From an uncultured Verrucomicrobiota bacterium (lineage in GTDB: Bacteria; Verrucomicrobiota; Verrucomicrobiia; Limisphaerales; UBA9464), in contig CAJAHH010000139.1 of assembly GCA_903939515.1 (NCBI GenBank), positions 1 through 60,275 of the forward strand: a stretch of 60,275 bases of DNA, in the 5' to 3' direction. Shown here piece by piece: positions 48,163 to 57,957 of this stretch. The notes below the pieces were generated by a model that searched no databases, was not told the origin of the DNA, and saw nothing but the letters and a program-made list of their open reading frames with translations. The stretch's first letter is position 1, and each line of letters begins with the position of its first letter. The position numbers and the translations under genes were made by a program.

Positions 48163-49167
48163 GTGAAAGCTGCCGTCCTTCGCGGTGTCCAGGAATTGGT
48201 TGTCGATACTGTCCCTCAACCGACTCCGCACGTCGGTGAGGTGGTTGTCCGCCTCCACGCGGCCGCCTTGAATCATCGCGACGTGTGGATCAAGGGAGGA
48301 AAGTATGCCGGGCTAAAATTCCCGGTCATCCTCGGTTCTGACGGCGCGGGCACCGTAGTCCAGGCCGGGCCTGGGGTGGACACTTCCGTGGTGGGCCAAG
48401 AGGTGATCCTCAACCCATCCCTCGACTGGGGGCATTCTGAAAAAGCCCAGGAACCCCGATTCTCCATTCTGGGGTTGCCTCGGGATGGCACCTTTGCCGA
48501 GTTCGTTTCTATTCCGGCCACGCAGTTGACCCCGAAGCCAACTCACCTGTCTTGGGAAGAGGCTGCGGCACTGCCCTTGGCCGGGCTTACTGCCTATCGG
48601 GCGATCTTCAGTCGGGCTGGGCTCAAGGCCCACGAACGCATTCTCATCAATGGCATCGGCGCCGGAACAGCACTCTTCGCCCTGCAGTTTGCTGCGGCGG
48701 CGGGAGCGATTCCCTGTGTGACTTCCAGCGCACCCTGGAAACTGGAGCGGGCCCATGAGTTGGGTTCCAGGGCGGGCAGCCTCTACAACTTGCCCGACTG
48801 GCATGTCGAATTTGGTAAGCATCATGGACCCTTTGACGTGGTGATCGACAGTGCTGGAGGGGCTGGCTTTGAAACGCTGATCGATTTGACCGCGTCCGGC
48901 GGGCGGATCGTCTTCTTCGGGGCCACCTGTGGAAACCCGCCTGAGCTGCCTATTCGCAAGTTGTTCTGGCGACAAATTTCCCTCCTGGGCACGACACTGG
49001 GCAGTCCCGCCGAGTTTGCGGCGATGGTCGAGTTCGTGAAGACCCATACTATCAAGCCAGTGGTCAGCGAAGTCTTTGACCTAGATCATGTCGGAGCCGC
49101 CTTTGAACGAATGGAACGGGGCGAGCAGTTCGGAAAGTTGGTGGTCCGTTTGTCCTCCGAGCCGTGA
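48163..49167 (+). CDS. Medium-chain dehydrogenase/reductase (quinone oxidoreductase-like)
   Basis: The 334-residue protein begins at GTG 48163. It has the MDR N-terminal fold (LNHRDVWIKGGKYAG, PVILGSDGAGTVVQAG) and a nucleotide-binding site (INGIGAGTALFALQFA). It lacks the structural zinc cysteines, which places it with zinc-independent quinone oxidoreductase-like members. The substrate is unknown. It lies 47 bp after pabA and may be cotranscribed. Confidence 0.9.
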   Translation: MKAAVLRGVQELVVDTVPQPTPHVGEVVVRLHAAALNHRDVWIKGGKYAGLKFPVILGSDGAGTVVQAGPGVDTSVVGQEVILNPSLDWGHSEKAQEPRFSILGLPRDGTFAEFVSIPATQLTPKPTHLSWEEAAALPLAGLTAYRAIFSRAGLKAHERILINGIGAGTALFALQFAAAAGAIPCVTSSAPWKLERAHELGSRAGSLYNLPDWHVEFGKHHGPFDVVIDSAGGAGFETLIDLTASGGRIVFFGATCGNPPELPIRKLFWRQISLLGTTLGSPAEFAAMVEFVKTHTIKPVVSEVFDLDHVGAAFERMERGEQFGKLVVRLSSEP

Positions 49168-49265
49168 TCTCGGAGGGACAATAGGCTTGAGAGCCCTCCC
49201 TGCCGGCTATGGCTGGAAGCAAGGGCTGGCGTGTATCTGGCTTCGGACTCTTCTGAAAACAAACA

Positions 49266-49289
49266 GGCCGCGAGGTGTCCCTCGCGGCC
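49266..49289 (-). terminator. Rho-independent terminator of cysK, possibly bidirectional
   Basis: A perfect 10-bp stem, GGCCGCGAGG/CCTCGCGGCC, surrounds a 4-nt loop. On the minus strand it is followed by CTGTTTGTTTTC, a T-rich tract that suits termination of cysK. On the plus strand it could also stop the convergent dehydrogenase transcript, although the T tract there is weaker. Confidence 0.9.
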
Positions 49290-49340
49290 AGTGTTCTTCA
49301 GTCAGTGGGCTCCGAGGGGTAACCCCGCGGAAGCTTGGCT

Positions 49341-50336
49341 TCAGCCCCCGACTTCAGCCCGCGCCTCGGCGGCCAAGGCGGTAGACAAGTAGCGTTCACC
49401 CGTGGAGCAGCCGATCGTGACGATGGTCTTGCCCTTGTTTTCGGGTCGCTTGGCCACTTCGATGGCGGCCCACACGTTCGCTCCTGAAGAAATACCGGCG
49501 AGGATCCCTTCTTCCTTGGCCAGTCGGCGGGCGATGGCGAAGGCGTCATCGTTGCTCACTTGCACCGCTTCGATGATCTGGGGATTGCCTGCGGCATCCT
49601 TCAGACGAAGGTTCTTCGGCACAAATCCCGCACCGGTGCCCTGGATTTTGTGCGGGCCGGGTTTCACTGCCTCGCCGAGCAGCGTCTGGGTGATCACCGG
49701 AGAATCCTTGGGTTCAACCGCGATGGCCGTGAACGACGGCTTGAGGGGTTTGATGAACTCGTAGCAACCCGTGATCGTCCCGCCCGTGCCGACCGCTGAA
49801 ATGAAAATGTCCACGGCGCCGGCGGTGTCTTCCCAGATTTCGGGGCCGGTCGTCGCGGTGTGGATGGCCGGGTTGGCTCCGTTTTCAAACTGCTGCGGGA
49901 TCCACGAATCCGGGATCTCCTTGGCCAGCAATTCGGCCCGGGCGATGGCGCCGCGCATGCCTTCGCTGCCGGGGGTGAGCACCAGCTTGGCACCCAAGAG
50001 GGCCAGGAGGGTGCGGCGCTCCAGCGACATGGTTTCGGGCATGGTCAGGATGACCTTGTAGCCCTTGGCCGCGGCGACGAAGGCCAGCGCAATGCCGGTG
50101 TTGCCAGAGGTGGGCTCGATGATGGTGGTGCCCGGCTTCAGAATGCCTTTGTCTTCGGCATCTTGGATCATGGCCATGCCGATCCGGTCCTTCACCGATC
50201 CCAGCGGGTTGAAGAACTCGCACTTGAGCAGGATCTGAGTGGACGGATCCACGCCCAGGCTGGCGGGGATGCGGTTCAGGCGGACGAGCGGCGTGCGCCC
50301 GACGGTCTCGATGATGTTGTTGTAGATGCGGCCCAT
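49341..50336 (-). CDS. cysK: Cysteine synthase A (O-acetylserine sulfhydrylase)
   Basis: The 331-residue PLP enzyme makes cysteine from O-acetylserine and sulfide. It starts [20 protein letters not shown], has the PLP lysine in [11 protein letters not shown], the substrate loop [10 protein letters not shown] and the cofactor motif VGTGGTITG. The frame extends upstream to 50489, but the conserved N-terminus begins at ATG 50336. With metK and ahcY it covers much of the sulfur amino-acid metabolism seen here. Confidence 0.96.
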   Translation of the reverse strand: MGRIYNNIIETVGRTPLVRLNRIPASLGVDPSTQILLKCEFFNPLGSVKDRIGMAMIQDAEDKGILKPGTTIIEPTSGNTGIALAFVAAAKGYKVILTMPETMSLERRTLLALLGAKLVLTPGSEGMRGAIARAELLAKEIPDSWIPQQFENGANPAIHTATTGPEIWEDTAGAVDIFISAVGTGGTITGCYEFIKPLKPSFTAIAVEPKDSPVITQTLLGEAVKPGPHKIQGTGAGFVPKNLRLKDAAGNPQIIEAVQVSNDDAFAIARRLAKEEGILAGISSGANVWAAIEVAKRPENKGKTIVTIGCSTGERYLSTALAAEARAEVGG

Positions 50337-50519
50337 AAACAGAGGGTTTGGAAACTTTAGGCCAGTGTGTCGGGTGAATCCACCGGGGCAAGTCCCGGTT
50401 TTGTGTCCAGATTTGGTCCTGCCATCCGCAGAAGTCTGGGTAGCTTTATCAATGCGGAGATTGTCGATCCGAGGTTTGCCGAGGGGCATCCCCTGCGCGA
50501 GGATTCAGGGGCACCTGCT

Positions 50520-51572
50520 GTGAAACGCATTCCTCGCTCCATCTTGCTCGCGTTCTTTCTGCCCCTCCCGCGAGTGATGGTGGCCCAGACCCCCGAGGCC
50601 CAACCCTTGCCCAGCCTGGAGTCGTTGCTAAATGAGGGGCAGCGCTGGTGGGATCAGAACATCGATGAAGAGGTGTTGCCGCCGCTGCCCGAGCTGGATC
50701 TTGAGCAGGTCGAGCCTCTCCTGCGTCAAGTTCAGGATCGCCTGCAAGCCGAGAACCTCCTCGATCTGGCCGAGCTGCGCCGGGTGGCCGACGCCCTCCT
50801 TCCGTGGTTGGAGCGCGAGACGGCCTTACGCCCGTACGTGCCTTGGCTCCGGGCTCGATTGAATTACTTCAAGGCGGCAGAAATCTTGGCTCGTCCCCTG
50901 CCGCGTTCGGGGACCGTTCCGACGCCGGAGGCACCGCCTCTTCCGCTACGGCCGCAAAAACCGACATCGCCCCAGAAACCGTTACCACCACTAAATCCAA
51001 TCGCGGTCCCCAGCCAGCCGGCTCCGGGGCCGTTGCAGCGAGTGCCGACCGAGGCTCAGCAGCGGAAGGTCTGGTCGGACATTACGATCGTTGAATCGTG
51101 GCCCACCGAGGCCCGGCGGAGGGTTCCGCAGCTCAAGCCCATCTTCCGTGAAGAGGGAGTGCCCGAGGAGTTGGTTTGGGTGGCCGAGGTTGAGTCGTCG
51201 TTCGATCCGGGGGCTCGCAGCCCCGCGGGAGCGGCCGGCCTTTACCAATTAATGCCGGAGACGGCCCGGGCGCAGGGCTTGTCTACTTTTCCCTTCGACC
51301 AGCGCTACCGTCCGGAGAAGAACGCCCGCGCCTCGGCCCGATACCTCCGAGCGCTTCACCGACGATTCAAGGACTGGCCTCTGGCCTTGGCTGCTTACAA
51401 TGCCGGCGAGACCCGGGTCGCGAGTCTAATGAACCGCCACCGCGCCAAGACCTTCAGCGACATCGCCCGGTACCTTCCGGCCGAGACCCAAATGTATGTG
51501 CCGCGCATCGACGCCCTCCTTCAGCGGCGCGAAGGGCGATCGCTAGCTCGGTTGCCGGGCCCGACCCGGTGA
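50520..51572 (+). CDS. Exported lytic transglycosylase (SLT/GH23)
   Basis: The 350-residue protein has a GTG start giving the signal peptide KRIPRSILLAFFLPLPRVMVA. An acidic/helical N-terminal region and a proline-rich linker (about 130-180) follow. The SLT domain has the catalytic Glu in VAEVESSFDPGARS, then AAGLYQLMPETARAQG and LALAAYNAGETRV. It cleaves peptidoglycan glycan strands with formation of anhydroMurNAc. I prefer GTG 50520 to upstream frame starts because the signal peptide begins there. It is divergent from cysK. Confidence 0.9.
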   Translation: MKRIPRSILLAFFLPLPRVMVAQTPEAQPLPSLESLLNEGQRWWDQNIDEEVLPPLPELDLEQVEPLLRQVQDRLQAENLLDLAELRRVADALLPWLERETALRPYVPWLRARLNYFKAAEILARPLPRSGTVPTPEAPPLPLRPQKPTSPQKPLPPLNPIAVPSQPAPGPLQRVPTEAQQRKVWSDITIVESWPTEARRRVPQLKPIFREEGVPEELVWVAEVESSFDPGARSPAGAAGLYQLMPETARAQGLSTFPFDQRYRPEKNARASARYLRALHRRFKDWPLALAAYNAGETRVASLMNRHRAKTFSDIARYLPAETQMYVPRIDALLQRREGRSLARLPGPTR

Positions 51573-51584
51573 GGTCTCGTTCGA

Positions 51585-52328
51585 TTACAATAGAAGGCGC
51601 AGGGCTGCCACCCAGGCGAAGATTAGGATGAAGGTGTCGAAGGTGCGCTGCGGTAGGCGCGAAACCACTGCTCGGCCGATGAAGAGCCCGGCCACGACCA
51701 GGGGCAGCAGTCGCACGTTGAACGCCAGCGAGTCGAGGTGGATAAGCCCCAGTTGCAGGCTGAAGGGAACCTTGAAGAGGTTGATGAGCAGGAAGAACCA
51801 CGCGCTGGTCCCCACGAACACGTTCTTGGGCAGCGACACGGCCACGAGGTAGACGGCCATCACCGGCCCTGCGGCGTTGGCGACCATGGTCACGCCGCCG
51901 GCCAGCAGTCCGATGCTCCAGGCGAAGGATCGGGTGTGCGGCAGGTTCGCAAGCGTTTCAGGCCGCCAGTGGCGGATGAGTTGGATCACCGCCAAGGCCA
52001 GCACGATGACCCCGATGATCGGGCGGAAGTTGGCCTGTCCCCAGAAGTGCATCACCGCCCAACCCGCAATCACTCCAATGCCCGCCGGCGGAAGAGTTCG
52101 GCGGATGTGATGCCAATCGGCGTGGCGTCGGAAGAGCAGCACCGCACCGATGTCGCCCACGACCAGCATCGGCAGCACGACTCCCGTCGATTGAAGGCCC
52201 GGGAAGAGTTGGGCGAAGAGCACCACGTGCAACAGGCTGACTCCGGGCAGCCCGCTCTTAGAAACGCCGATGCCCACCGCAGCCAGACAGGCCAGTGCCC
52301 ATTGCTGAAGGGTCAAATCGTGGGACAT
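51585..52328 (-). CDS. TauE/SafE-family permease
   Basis: The 247-residue protein has eight predicted helices, with paired motifs GIGVSKSGLPG near the start and GGVTMVANAAGPVMAVYL in the middle, typical of the sulfite/organosulfonate exporter family. The substrate is not predictable. It follows trpD by 49 bp in the same direction and may share its transcript. It converges on the transglycosylase gene with a 12-bp gap. Confidence 0.92.
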   Translation of the reverse strand: MSHDLTLQQWALACLAAVGIGVSKSGLPGVSLLHVVLFAQLFPGLQSTGVVLPMLVVGDIGAVLLFRRHADWHHIRRTLPPAGIGVIAGWAVMHFWGQANFRPIIGVIVLALAVIQLIRHWRPETLANLPHTRSFAWSIGLLAGGVTMVANAAGPVMAVYLVAVSLPKNVFVGTSAWFFLLINLFKVPFSLQLGLIHLDSLAFNVRLLPLVVAGLFIGRAVVSRLPQRTFDTFILIFAWVAALRLLL

Positions 52329-52377
52329 GCGCAGGGCGGGGTAGCGGAGGATTAGCGAGGGGTTTGCAGGCGTCGCA

Positions 52378-53424
52378 TCAACGGGTCTGGCGCAAGGACT
52401 CGAGGGTCTTCAGCACGGTCCCGTCTTGCAGGAGTTTTTCCGCCAAATCCCAGCCCTGGCTCATGCTGCGAACTCGGGCCCCGACAAACAGGGCCGCCGC
52501 CGCATTGAGCAGCACCGCGTCGCGTCGGGGACCGCGATCGGCTCCGTCCAGGATGCGCACGATGATTGCGGCATTATCGGCGGCGCTACCGCCTTCGAGG
52601 TCGGCCAGCGTGGCCGGGATGAGCGGGAAGTCGGACGCCGATCCCGACGACGCGCTAAACCCGCGGTCTTGGTAGAACTCCGCCACGTGGTTGGTCCCGA
52701 GCGTGGACAGTTCATCAAGGGTGCCGTGGCCGGGGACTTCGCCCGACACCACCATGCCGCGCCGCAGCCCGAGGGCTTGCAAGGTCTTGGCCATGGGCTC
52801 CACCCATTCGGTGCGCGAGACTCCGAGCAACTGGGCGCTGGGCCGTGCCGGGTTGAGCAGTGGACCCAGGCGATTGAAAATCGTGCGCTGGCCCCGCTCG
52901 GCACAAAGGGCTCGCACCGGGGCGATGCCTTTGAATGCCGGATGAAACCGCGGAGCGAACAAGAACGCGAACTGCACCTCTTCGATGGCCCGGGCCGCGG
53001 CCTCTGGGGACAAGTCGACCGGGATGCCCAAGGCCTCGAGCACGTCGGCGCTGCCCGACTTGGAGGTGATGGCCCGGTTGCCGTGCTTGGCCACCGGAAC
53101 GCCCGCCGCCGCGCACACCAGCGCCACGGTGGTGGAGATGTTGAAGGTGTTGAGCCGGTCGCCGCCCGTACCGCAGACGTCCAGGATTTCCCGCGATTGC
53201 CGGAACGACTCGCTCAGGGGTACTGCCACCGAACGGTTGCGCAACTCACTGGCCAAGGCAGCCACCTCGGCCGGAGTTTCGCCACGAATAGCCCAGGCGA
53301 TGAGGAAATCGGCCCGCTCGCTCACGGGTTGAGCGGCGTCTCCCAGAGCGTCAACCAGTCCGGGCATTCCTTCAGGGCCCAGTTCCTGGCCGGCGGCCAC
53401 CGTGCGGGCAAGTTCGCTGAACAT
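52378..53424 (-). CDS. trpD: Anthranilate phosphoribosyltransferase
   Basis: The 348-residue enzyme adds phosphoribose to anthranilate in tryptophan synthesis. The phosphoribosyl-binding motifs are DVCGTGGDRLNTFNIS and KHGNRAITSKSGSADVLEAL. NARPSAQLLGV-like and GEVPGHGTLDELS segments complete the fold. No other trp gene except the possible amidotransferase subunit (47547-48116) is nearby. Confidence 0.95.
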   Translation of the reverse strand: MFSELARTVAAGQELGPEGMPGLVDALGDAAQPVSERADFLIAWAIRGETPAEVAALASELRNRSVAVPLSESFRQSREILDVCGTGGDRLNTFNISTTVALVCAAAGVPVAKHGNRAITSKSGSADVLEALGIPVDLSPEAAARAIEEVQFAFLFAPRFHPAFKGIAPVRALCAERGQRTIFNRLGPLLNPARPSAQLLGVSRTEWVEPMAKTLQALGLRRGMVVSGEVPGHGTLDELSTLGTNHVAEFYQDRGFSASSGSASDFPLIPATLADLEGGSAADNAAIIVRILDGADRGPRRDAVLLNAAAALFVGARVRSMSQGWDLAEKLLQDGTVLKTLESLRQTR

Positions 53425-53791
53425 GGGGACAGGCTAATGGGCCTGCCCGCGCCCGGCCAGCCTGCAACCGGGGTTGGCAATGGCGGGGGAAGCAGGGGCG
53501 GTTTTACAATACCCATGAGCCGACCCGATCACGGCGGTACCCCGAAGCCCAGAAGCGCATCCACCTCAGCTGCGTTGTGTTTCGGTCTCTTGTGGGAGGG
53601 ATGCCGTGTCGAAGGGGTGCCGGACATTCGAATTCGAAAATCCAGTCCCCAGCTCCGGTTCACGGTCGGCGCTGGAATCCCTCTGGGAACGGCCTCCGAG
53701 CCCGTGGGTTAGATAGCTTTTTCGATGTGGACGTTAATCAAACGATTGCGTTGGTGCTTGACGAAGTAATTCATAGGATAAGACTTAATTA
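53425..53791. other. Divergent region between trpD and the DUF3160 gene
   Basis: This gap of 367 bp has no credible gene. The last 90 bp are AT-rich and hold a candidate promoter for the downstream gene (listed separately). The remainder is GC-rich with no hairpin that stood out. Confidence 0.5.
53751..53779 (+). promoter_or_regulatory. Candidate promoter of the DUF3160 gene
   Basis: TTGGTG (53751-53756) and TAGGAT (53774-53779) are 17 bp apart. Transcription would start near 53786, only about 6 nt before the ATG. The match to consensus is partial. Confidence 0.35.
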
Positions 53792-56515
53792 ATGATCCAT
53801 CCGTTCCATCCCAAATCGGCGGTCGTATCACTCAACCGGAGAATTCTGATCAGTGCAGTGGTGGTGCTCTTGGGGGGCGGGGTGTCATGGGCTCAACCGC
53901 TCCAACTGAGACTGGAGCGCCCACCAGAGGGCAATGCGATGGAGGTACGGTTGAAGGGCACGATCCAGTCGTCCAAGCCGATGGAATTGCGGTTGCAGCG
54001 TTCCAGCGATCTCTCGACTTGGAGCCCGCATGGCCAAAAATTGCGACTGCCCGTCGGGGTGACTTCGGTCGATACCACTCTCGCGCAGGATCCGTCGGGC
54101 CAGGGGTTTTTCCGCATCTCGGCGCGGGAATCCTCATTCACCGCAACCGCAGGAGCCGAGGTTCTGGGCTACCAGTCGAGCTTCGATGACGAACTGGAGG
54201 CGCTCGGGCTGTTTTCCGTCGCCGACTTCAGCGCCCGTTTCGGTTCCCAGCCCGCCTATCTGCCGGGCATCTCATGGGATCCGACCAATTCCCTCTACTG
54301 GGATGCTTTCCAGAAGGATATCGTGAAGTCTGGAAACTCGGAAACCGGCTCGGTGGGCTGGGAACTGAAACCTCAACCCGATCCTCCCCGAGGACTACTA
54401 CCGGCCTTCAAGCTCTCCGATGCCGAATTGGTCGCCTTTCGCACCAACGGGTTCGTGGTGAGCGAACGGCTCTCCGACAAGAGTTTTGGCGACATCTACT
54501 ACAACATCTTTGTGCGGGACCTCCCGGTGTTCATCACCACCGATTCCATCCTCCAAGCCTGGCAGCGGTCCTTCTCCGGGGTCTTGGAGGTGATCGAGGA
54601 GGGGATGTTGGCGCCCACTTTGGAAAGTTTGCTGTGGGAGTTGGCTCGACAGTGCGGTTCGGCTCGAAGGGATTACACATCAGGCCCGCTCGCCCAGAGT
54701 TTCGAGGATGCCGAATTCTATCTTTCTGTGGCCGGGGTCCTTGCCGGCGGGGAACCCTGGGGCATCAATGGTTCCGGATGGCTCTACCCCATCGAGCCTG
54801 CCGTGGAGCAACGGTTGAAGCAGCGGGTCAAGACAGCCCTCGAACTGATCGCGGCAGGCAAGCCGGTGTCCTACAACTTCTTCGACGGCAGGCAGGGCAG
54901 CGAGTGGGTCGACTTCTCGCAGTTCGTGCCCCGCGGCCATTACACCAAGACCCCCGCACTTCAGCGTTACTTCCAGACGATGATGTGGCTGGGGCGGGTT
55001 GATCTGCGCGTTGCTGGGGACACCAACTGGGCGTCCACTCGTCAACTGGGCACCGCCATCGTCCTCAATGATTTGCTCAACAGATCAGGCCAACGGGACC
55101 AATGGAAGAAGTTTGACCGATACCTCACGACCTTCATCGGTCCATCCGACTCAATGGACTTTACGCAGCTCGACGGGTTGTTGAGAGGGGCGGGTCTCGC
55201 GGATCCCAAGTCGATTACCTCCATGGCCCAATTGGAATCGTTCCAGAGCCGGATCGAGGGAGGAACGCTGGGTGCTCAACTCATCGCGAGTCACGGATTC
55301 GTGGCGGGAGCGGGTGACGATCAAATTAAATTGCCCCGCTCCTTCACCTTCCTGGGCCAGCGTTTCACGGTGGATAGTTGGACGTTCAACCAAGTGGTCA
55401 TGGATCGGATCCTGAAGCCGGGTGAGCCGGCATCGAATCCACCGAAACTGGTCCGTAGACGCCTTCCTTATTCGCTGGATGTGGCCTTCGCTGTCCTGGG
55501 TAACAACCAGATTGTGCCCGAGTTGGCCGCCAACATGATCCGGACGGAGGGCGTGCCTTTCCGCGATGGGTTCCCTTACCAACGCAACCTAGCGGCGGTG
55601 AGGCTCGCCCTCGACGCTCGCCCTGCGAATTCCTGGAAAGGGACCCTATATGATCATTGGTTGTCGGCGTTGAGATCGCTTTCGACCCCGACTGTGGGTC
55701 CGGAATACCCCGAGGCCATGCGCACGCGCGCTTGGGCTATGAAGACGGTCAACACTCAGTTGGCCTCGTGGACCCAGTTGCGTCACGCCACGATCCTGGG
55801 GGTCAAGCAGAGCGCGACCTTCCCTCTGCTGTGCAGCTATCCGAATGGCTTCGTCGAGCCTCGTCCGGCCTTTTTCGAGGCCCTCCAAGCGATGGCTTCC
55901 CAGGCTGCGACCACTCTTCAAGCACTGGGTCTGGACAGGACCGACGAGCTTCGACGGAAGAACGAGACGGATTACGTGCTTCCGAACGCCGCGACCTTCT
56001 TTCAGGGGTTCGCCGAAACCTGCGGCACCCTCGGTGCGATCGCCCAGAGGGAACTCGATCGAGAACCCCTGCTTCCGATGCAGGCGGCATTCCTCGAGAA
56101 CACCATCGAGAGAATGAGGGATTACGTGGGCGTGCGGAGTTACACGGGGTGGTATCCGAAGCTGTTCTTCCTGGGGGACAACGGGAAGATCAACAATGCC
56201 AGTGCGCCCGACTTCCACGACTGCATCCGCCCCGACTTCATCGTGACGGATGTGCACACCGATGGGCCGTCCGCTCCCGATGGGGATCCGGGCGCGGTGC
56301 TTCACGAGGGAGTTGGGCGGGTGAATTTGATGATGATCGCGGTGGACAACGGGCCCGACCGCATGGTCTTCGCCGGGCCGGTCTTCTCGCATTACGAATT
56401 CACCGCCCCCGATGGGACACGCCTCACCGACGAGGCTTGGAAGCAGTCGGTGGATGCCGACTCCACGCCTGCCCCGCCGCCCTGGACCCGGTCGTACCTT
56501 ATCCGGAAGCCTTGA
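53792..56515 (+). CDS. Exported DUF3160 protein
   Basis: The 907-residue protein has a signal peptide (RILISAVVVLLGGGVSWA). A beta-rich N-terminal module (about 35-110) resembles the C-terminal modules of other exported proteins here. The long DUF3160 domain then contains GFVVSERLSDKSFGDIYYNI, FITTDSILQAWQRSF and ADVLHEGVGR-like sequence (PDGDPGAVLHEGVGRVN). DUF3160 proteins occur in diverse bacteria and have no known activity. The gene is monocistronic between trpD and metK. Confidence 0.88.
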   Translation: MIHPFHPKSAVVSLNRRILISAVVVLLGGGVSWAQPLQLRLERPPEGNAMEVRLKGTIQSSKPMELRLQRSSDLSTWSPHGQKLRLPVGVTSVDTTLAQDPSGQGFFRISARESSFTATAGAEVLGYQSSFDDELEALGLFSVADFSARFGSQPAYLPGISWDPTNSLYWDAFQKDIVKSGNSETGSVGWELKPQPDPPRGLLPAFKLSDAELVAFRTNGFVVSERLSDKSFGDIYYNIFVRDLPVFITTDSILQAWQRSFSGVLEVIEEGMLAPTLESLLWELARQCGSARRDYTSGPLAQSFEDAEFYLSVAGVLAGGEPWGINGSGWLYPIEPAVEQRLKQRVKTALELIAAGKPVSYNFFDGRQGSEWVDFSQFVPRGHYTKTPALQRYFQTMMWLGRVDLRVAGDTNWASTRQLGTAIVLNDLLNRSGQRDQWKKFDRYLTTFIGPSDSMDFTQLDGLLRGAGLADPKSITSMAQLESFQSRIEGGTLGAQLIASHGFVAGAGDDQIKLPRSFTFLGQRFTVDSWTFNQVVMDRILKPGEPASNPPKLVRRRLPYSLDVAFAVLGNNQIVPELAANMIRTEGVPFRDGFPYQRNLAAVRLALDARPANSWKGTLYDHWLSALRSLSTPTVGPEYPEAMRTRAWAMKTVNTQLASWTQLRHATILGVKQSATFPLLCSYPNGFVEPRPAFFEALQAMASQAATTLQALGLDRTDELRRKNETDYVLPNAATFFQGFAETCGTLGAIAQRELDREPLLPMQAAFLENTIERMRDYVGVRSYTGWYPKLFFLGDNGKINNASAPDFHDCIRPDFIVTDVHTDGPSAPDGDPGAVLHEGVGRVNLMMIAVDNGPDRMVFAGPVFSHYEFTAPDGTRLTDEAWKQSVDADSTPAPPPWTRSYLIRKP

Positions 56516-56735
56516 GCCGCGCAGCGAGGCCTTTTCCAGAAGGTGTCTGTCTCTCCCACCGCCTGAGTCACCCTCGGCAAATCGGGGTGGCACGACCTTT
56601 CAAAAGCTTCAGTGCAAGAGTGACTGTTCGGATCCTCCGAAAAACCTCGTTGACCCGGTCCAAATCTCACGCATCATCGAATCCTGATTCGTTAATACGT
56701 TCAATTCTGATAGCAACCTCCCGTCTTCAACGTTC
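56516..56735 (+). promoter_or_regulatory. Leader region of metK with two hairpins
   Basis: This 220-bp leader contains an 8-bp stem, GTCACCCT/GGGGTGGC (about 56569-56593, two wobble pairs), and a perfect short hairpin, TTCGGA-TCC-TCCGAA, at 56627-56641. It may hold a terminator of the DUF3160 gene, a metK control element, or both. It does not fit SAM-I, SAM-II or SAH riboswitch consensus as far as I can judge by eye. Confidence 0.3.
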
Positions 56736-57917
56736 ATGAGCAATCGCTTCATCTTCTCGTCCGAGTCCGTCGGCGAGGGTCATCCCGACAAGGTCGCCGA
56801 CACGATCTCCGACGCCGTTTTGGACGCCTGCCTTGCGCAGGACAAGTTCAGCCGCGTCGCCTGTGAAACCTACGTGAAGTCCAACATCGCCGTGGTCGGT
56901 GGTGAGATCACCACCAAGGCCAAGCTCGACTACGTGCAGCTGACCCGCCAGGCCATCCGCGAGATCGGCTACGTGAACGATGACGACGTGTTCCACGCCG
57001 ACAAGGTGATGGTGAATGTGTATGTCACCCAGCAGTCGCCCGACATCGCTCAGGGCGTCGACGCCAAGGCGGCCAAGGGTAAGAAGAAGTCCGAGCAGGG
57101 TGCTGGTGACCAGGGCCTCATGTTCGGTTACGCGAGCGACGAGACGCCCGAGCTCATGCCCGCGCCGATTATGTTCGCCCACCATTTGGGCCGGAAGCTC
57201 ACCCAGATTCGCAAGGCCGGGAAGCTCGCCCCGTGGCTGCGTCCCGACGCGAAGTCGCAAGTTTCCGTGGTGTACGAAAATGACCGCCCGGTGGCCATTT
57301 CCAACGTGGTGATCTCGACCCAGCACTCCGCCGATGTCGATCATGCGACCATCGAAGAGTTCTGCATCGAAGAGATTATCAAAAAGGTGCTGCCCAAGAA
57401 CCTTCTCACCAAGAACACCCTCTTCCTGATTAACCCCACCGGTCGTTTCGTGGTGGGTGGGCCCCAAGGCGATACCGGTCTGACCGGCCGCAAGATCATC
57501 GTCGACAGCTACGGAGGGTTCGGTCGCCACGGCGGCGGCGCCTTCTCCGGTAAGGACCCCTCCAAGGTCGATCGCTCCGCCGCCTACATGGGTCGCTATG
57601 TGGCCAAGAACATCGTGGCCGCAGGCTTGGCTGCTCGCGCCGAGATTCAGTTCGCCTACGCCATCGGATACCCTGACCCCGTCAGCGTGTACGTGAACAC
57701 CTTCGGCACCGCCAAGGGAGGTCTCAACGACGCCGCGATCACGAGCGCCGTCGAAGAGGTGTTCAGCTTCAAGCCGGCCGACATCGTCAGCCAGCTCAAG
57801 CTGCTCCGCCCGATCTACTCCAAGACCACCAACTACGGTCACTTTGGCAAAGACGACAAGGACCTCACCTGGGAGGCCGTCGACAAGGTCAAGGCGCTGC
57901 AGAAGGCTGTGAAGTAA
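56736..57917 (+). CDS. metK: S-adenosylmethionine synthetase
   Basis: The 393-residue enzyme makes SAM from methionine and ATP. Signatures include [43 protein letters not shown] and [19 protein letters not shown] lysine-rich insertion ([12 protein letters not shown]) precedes the [10 protein letters not shown] motif. The start has no Shine-Dalgarno sequence. ahcY follows after 40 bp, so synthesis and recycling of SAM are probably cotranscribed. Confidence 0.97.
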   Translation: MSNRFIFSSESVGEGHPDKVADTISDAVLDACLAQDKFSRVACETYVKSNIAVVGGEITTKAKLDYVQLTRQAIREIGYVNDDDVFHADKVMVNVYVTQQSPDIAQGVDAKAAKGKKKSEQGAGDQGLMFGYASDETPELMPAPIMFAHHLGRKLTQIRKAGKLAPWLRPDAKSQVSVVYENDRPVAISNVVISTQHSADVDHATIEEFCIEEIIKKVLPKNLLTKNTLFLINPTGRFVVGGPQGDTGLTGRKIIVDSYGGFGRHGGGAFSGKDPSKVDRSAAYMGRYVAKNIVAAGLAARAEIQFAYAIGYPDPVSVYVNTFGTAKGGLNDAAITSAVEEVFSFKPADIVSQLKLLRPIYSKTTNYGHFGKDDKDLTWEAVDKVKALQKAVK

Positions 57918-57957
57918 CCCCGCCACCGTCCAAGACACCTTTTCCAAGAACCCTCTC

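Noticed and set aside
56568-56600. GGGGTGGCACGACC in the metK leader as a T-box antiterminator
   Set aside because: The T-box needs the GGGTGGNACCGCG core and a long specifier stem. The core is wrong and the leader is too short.
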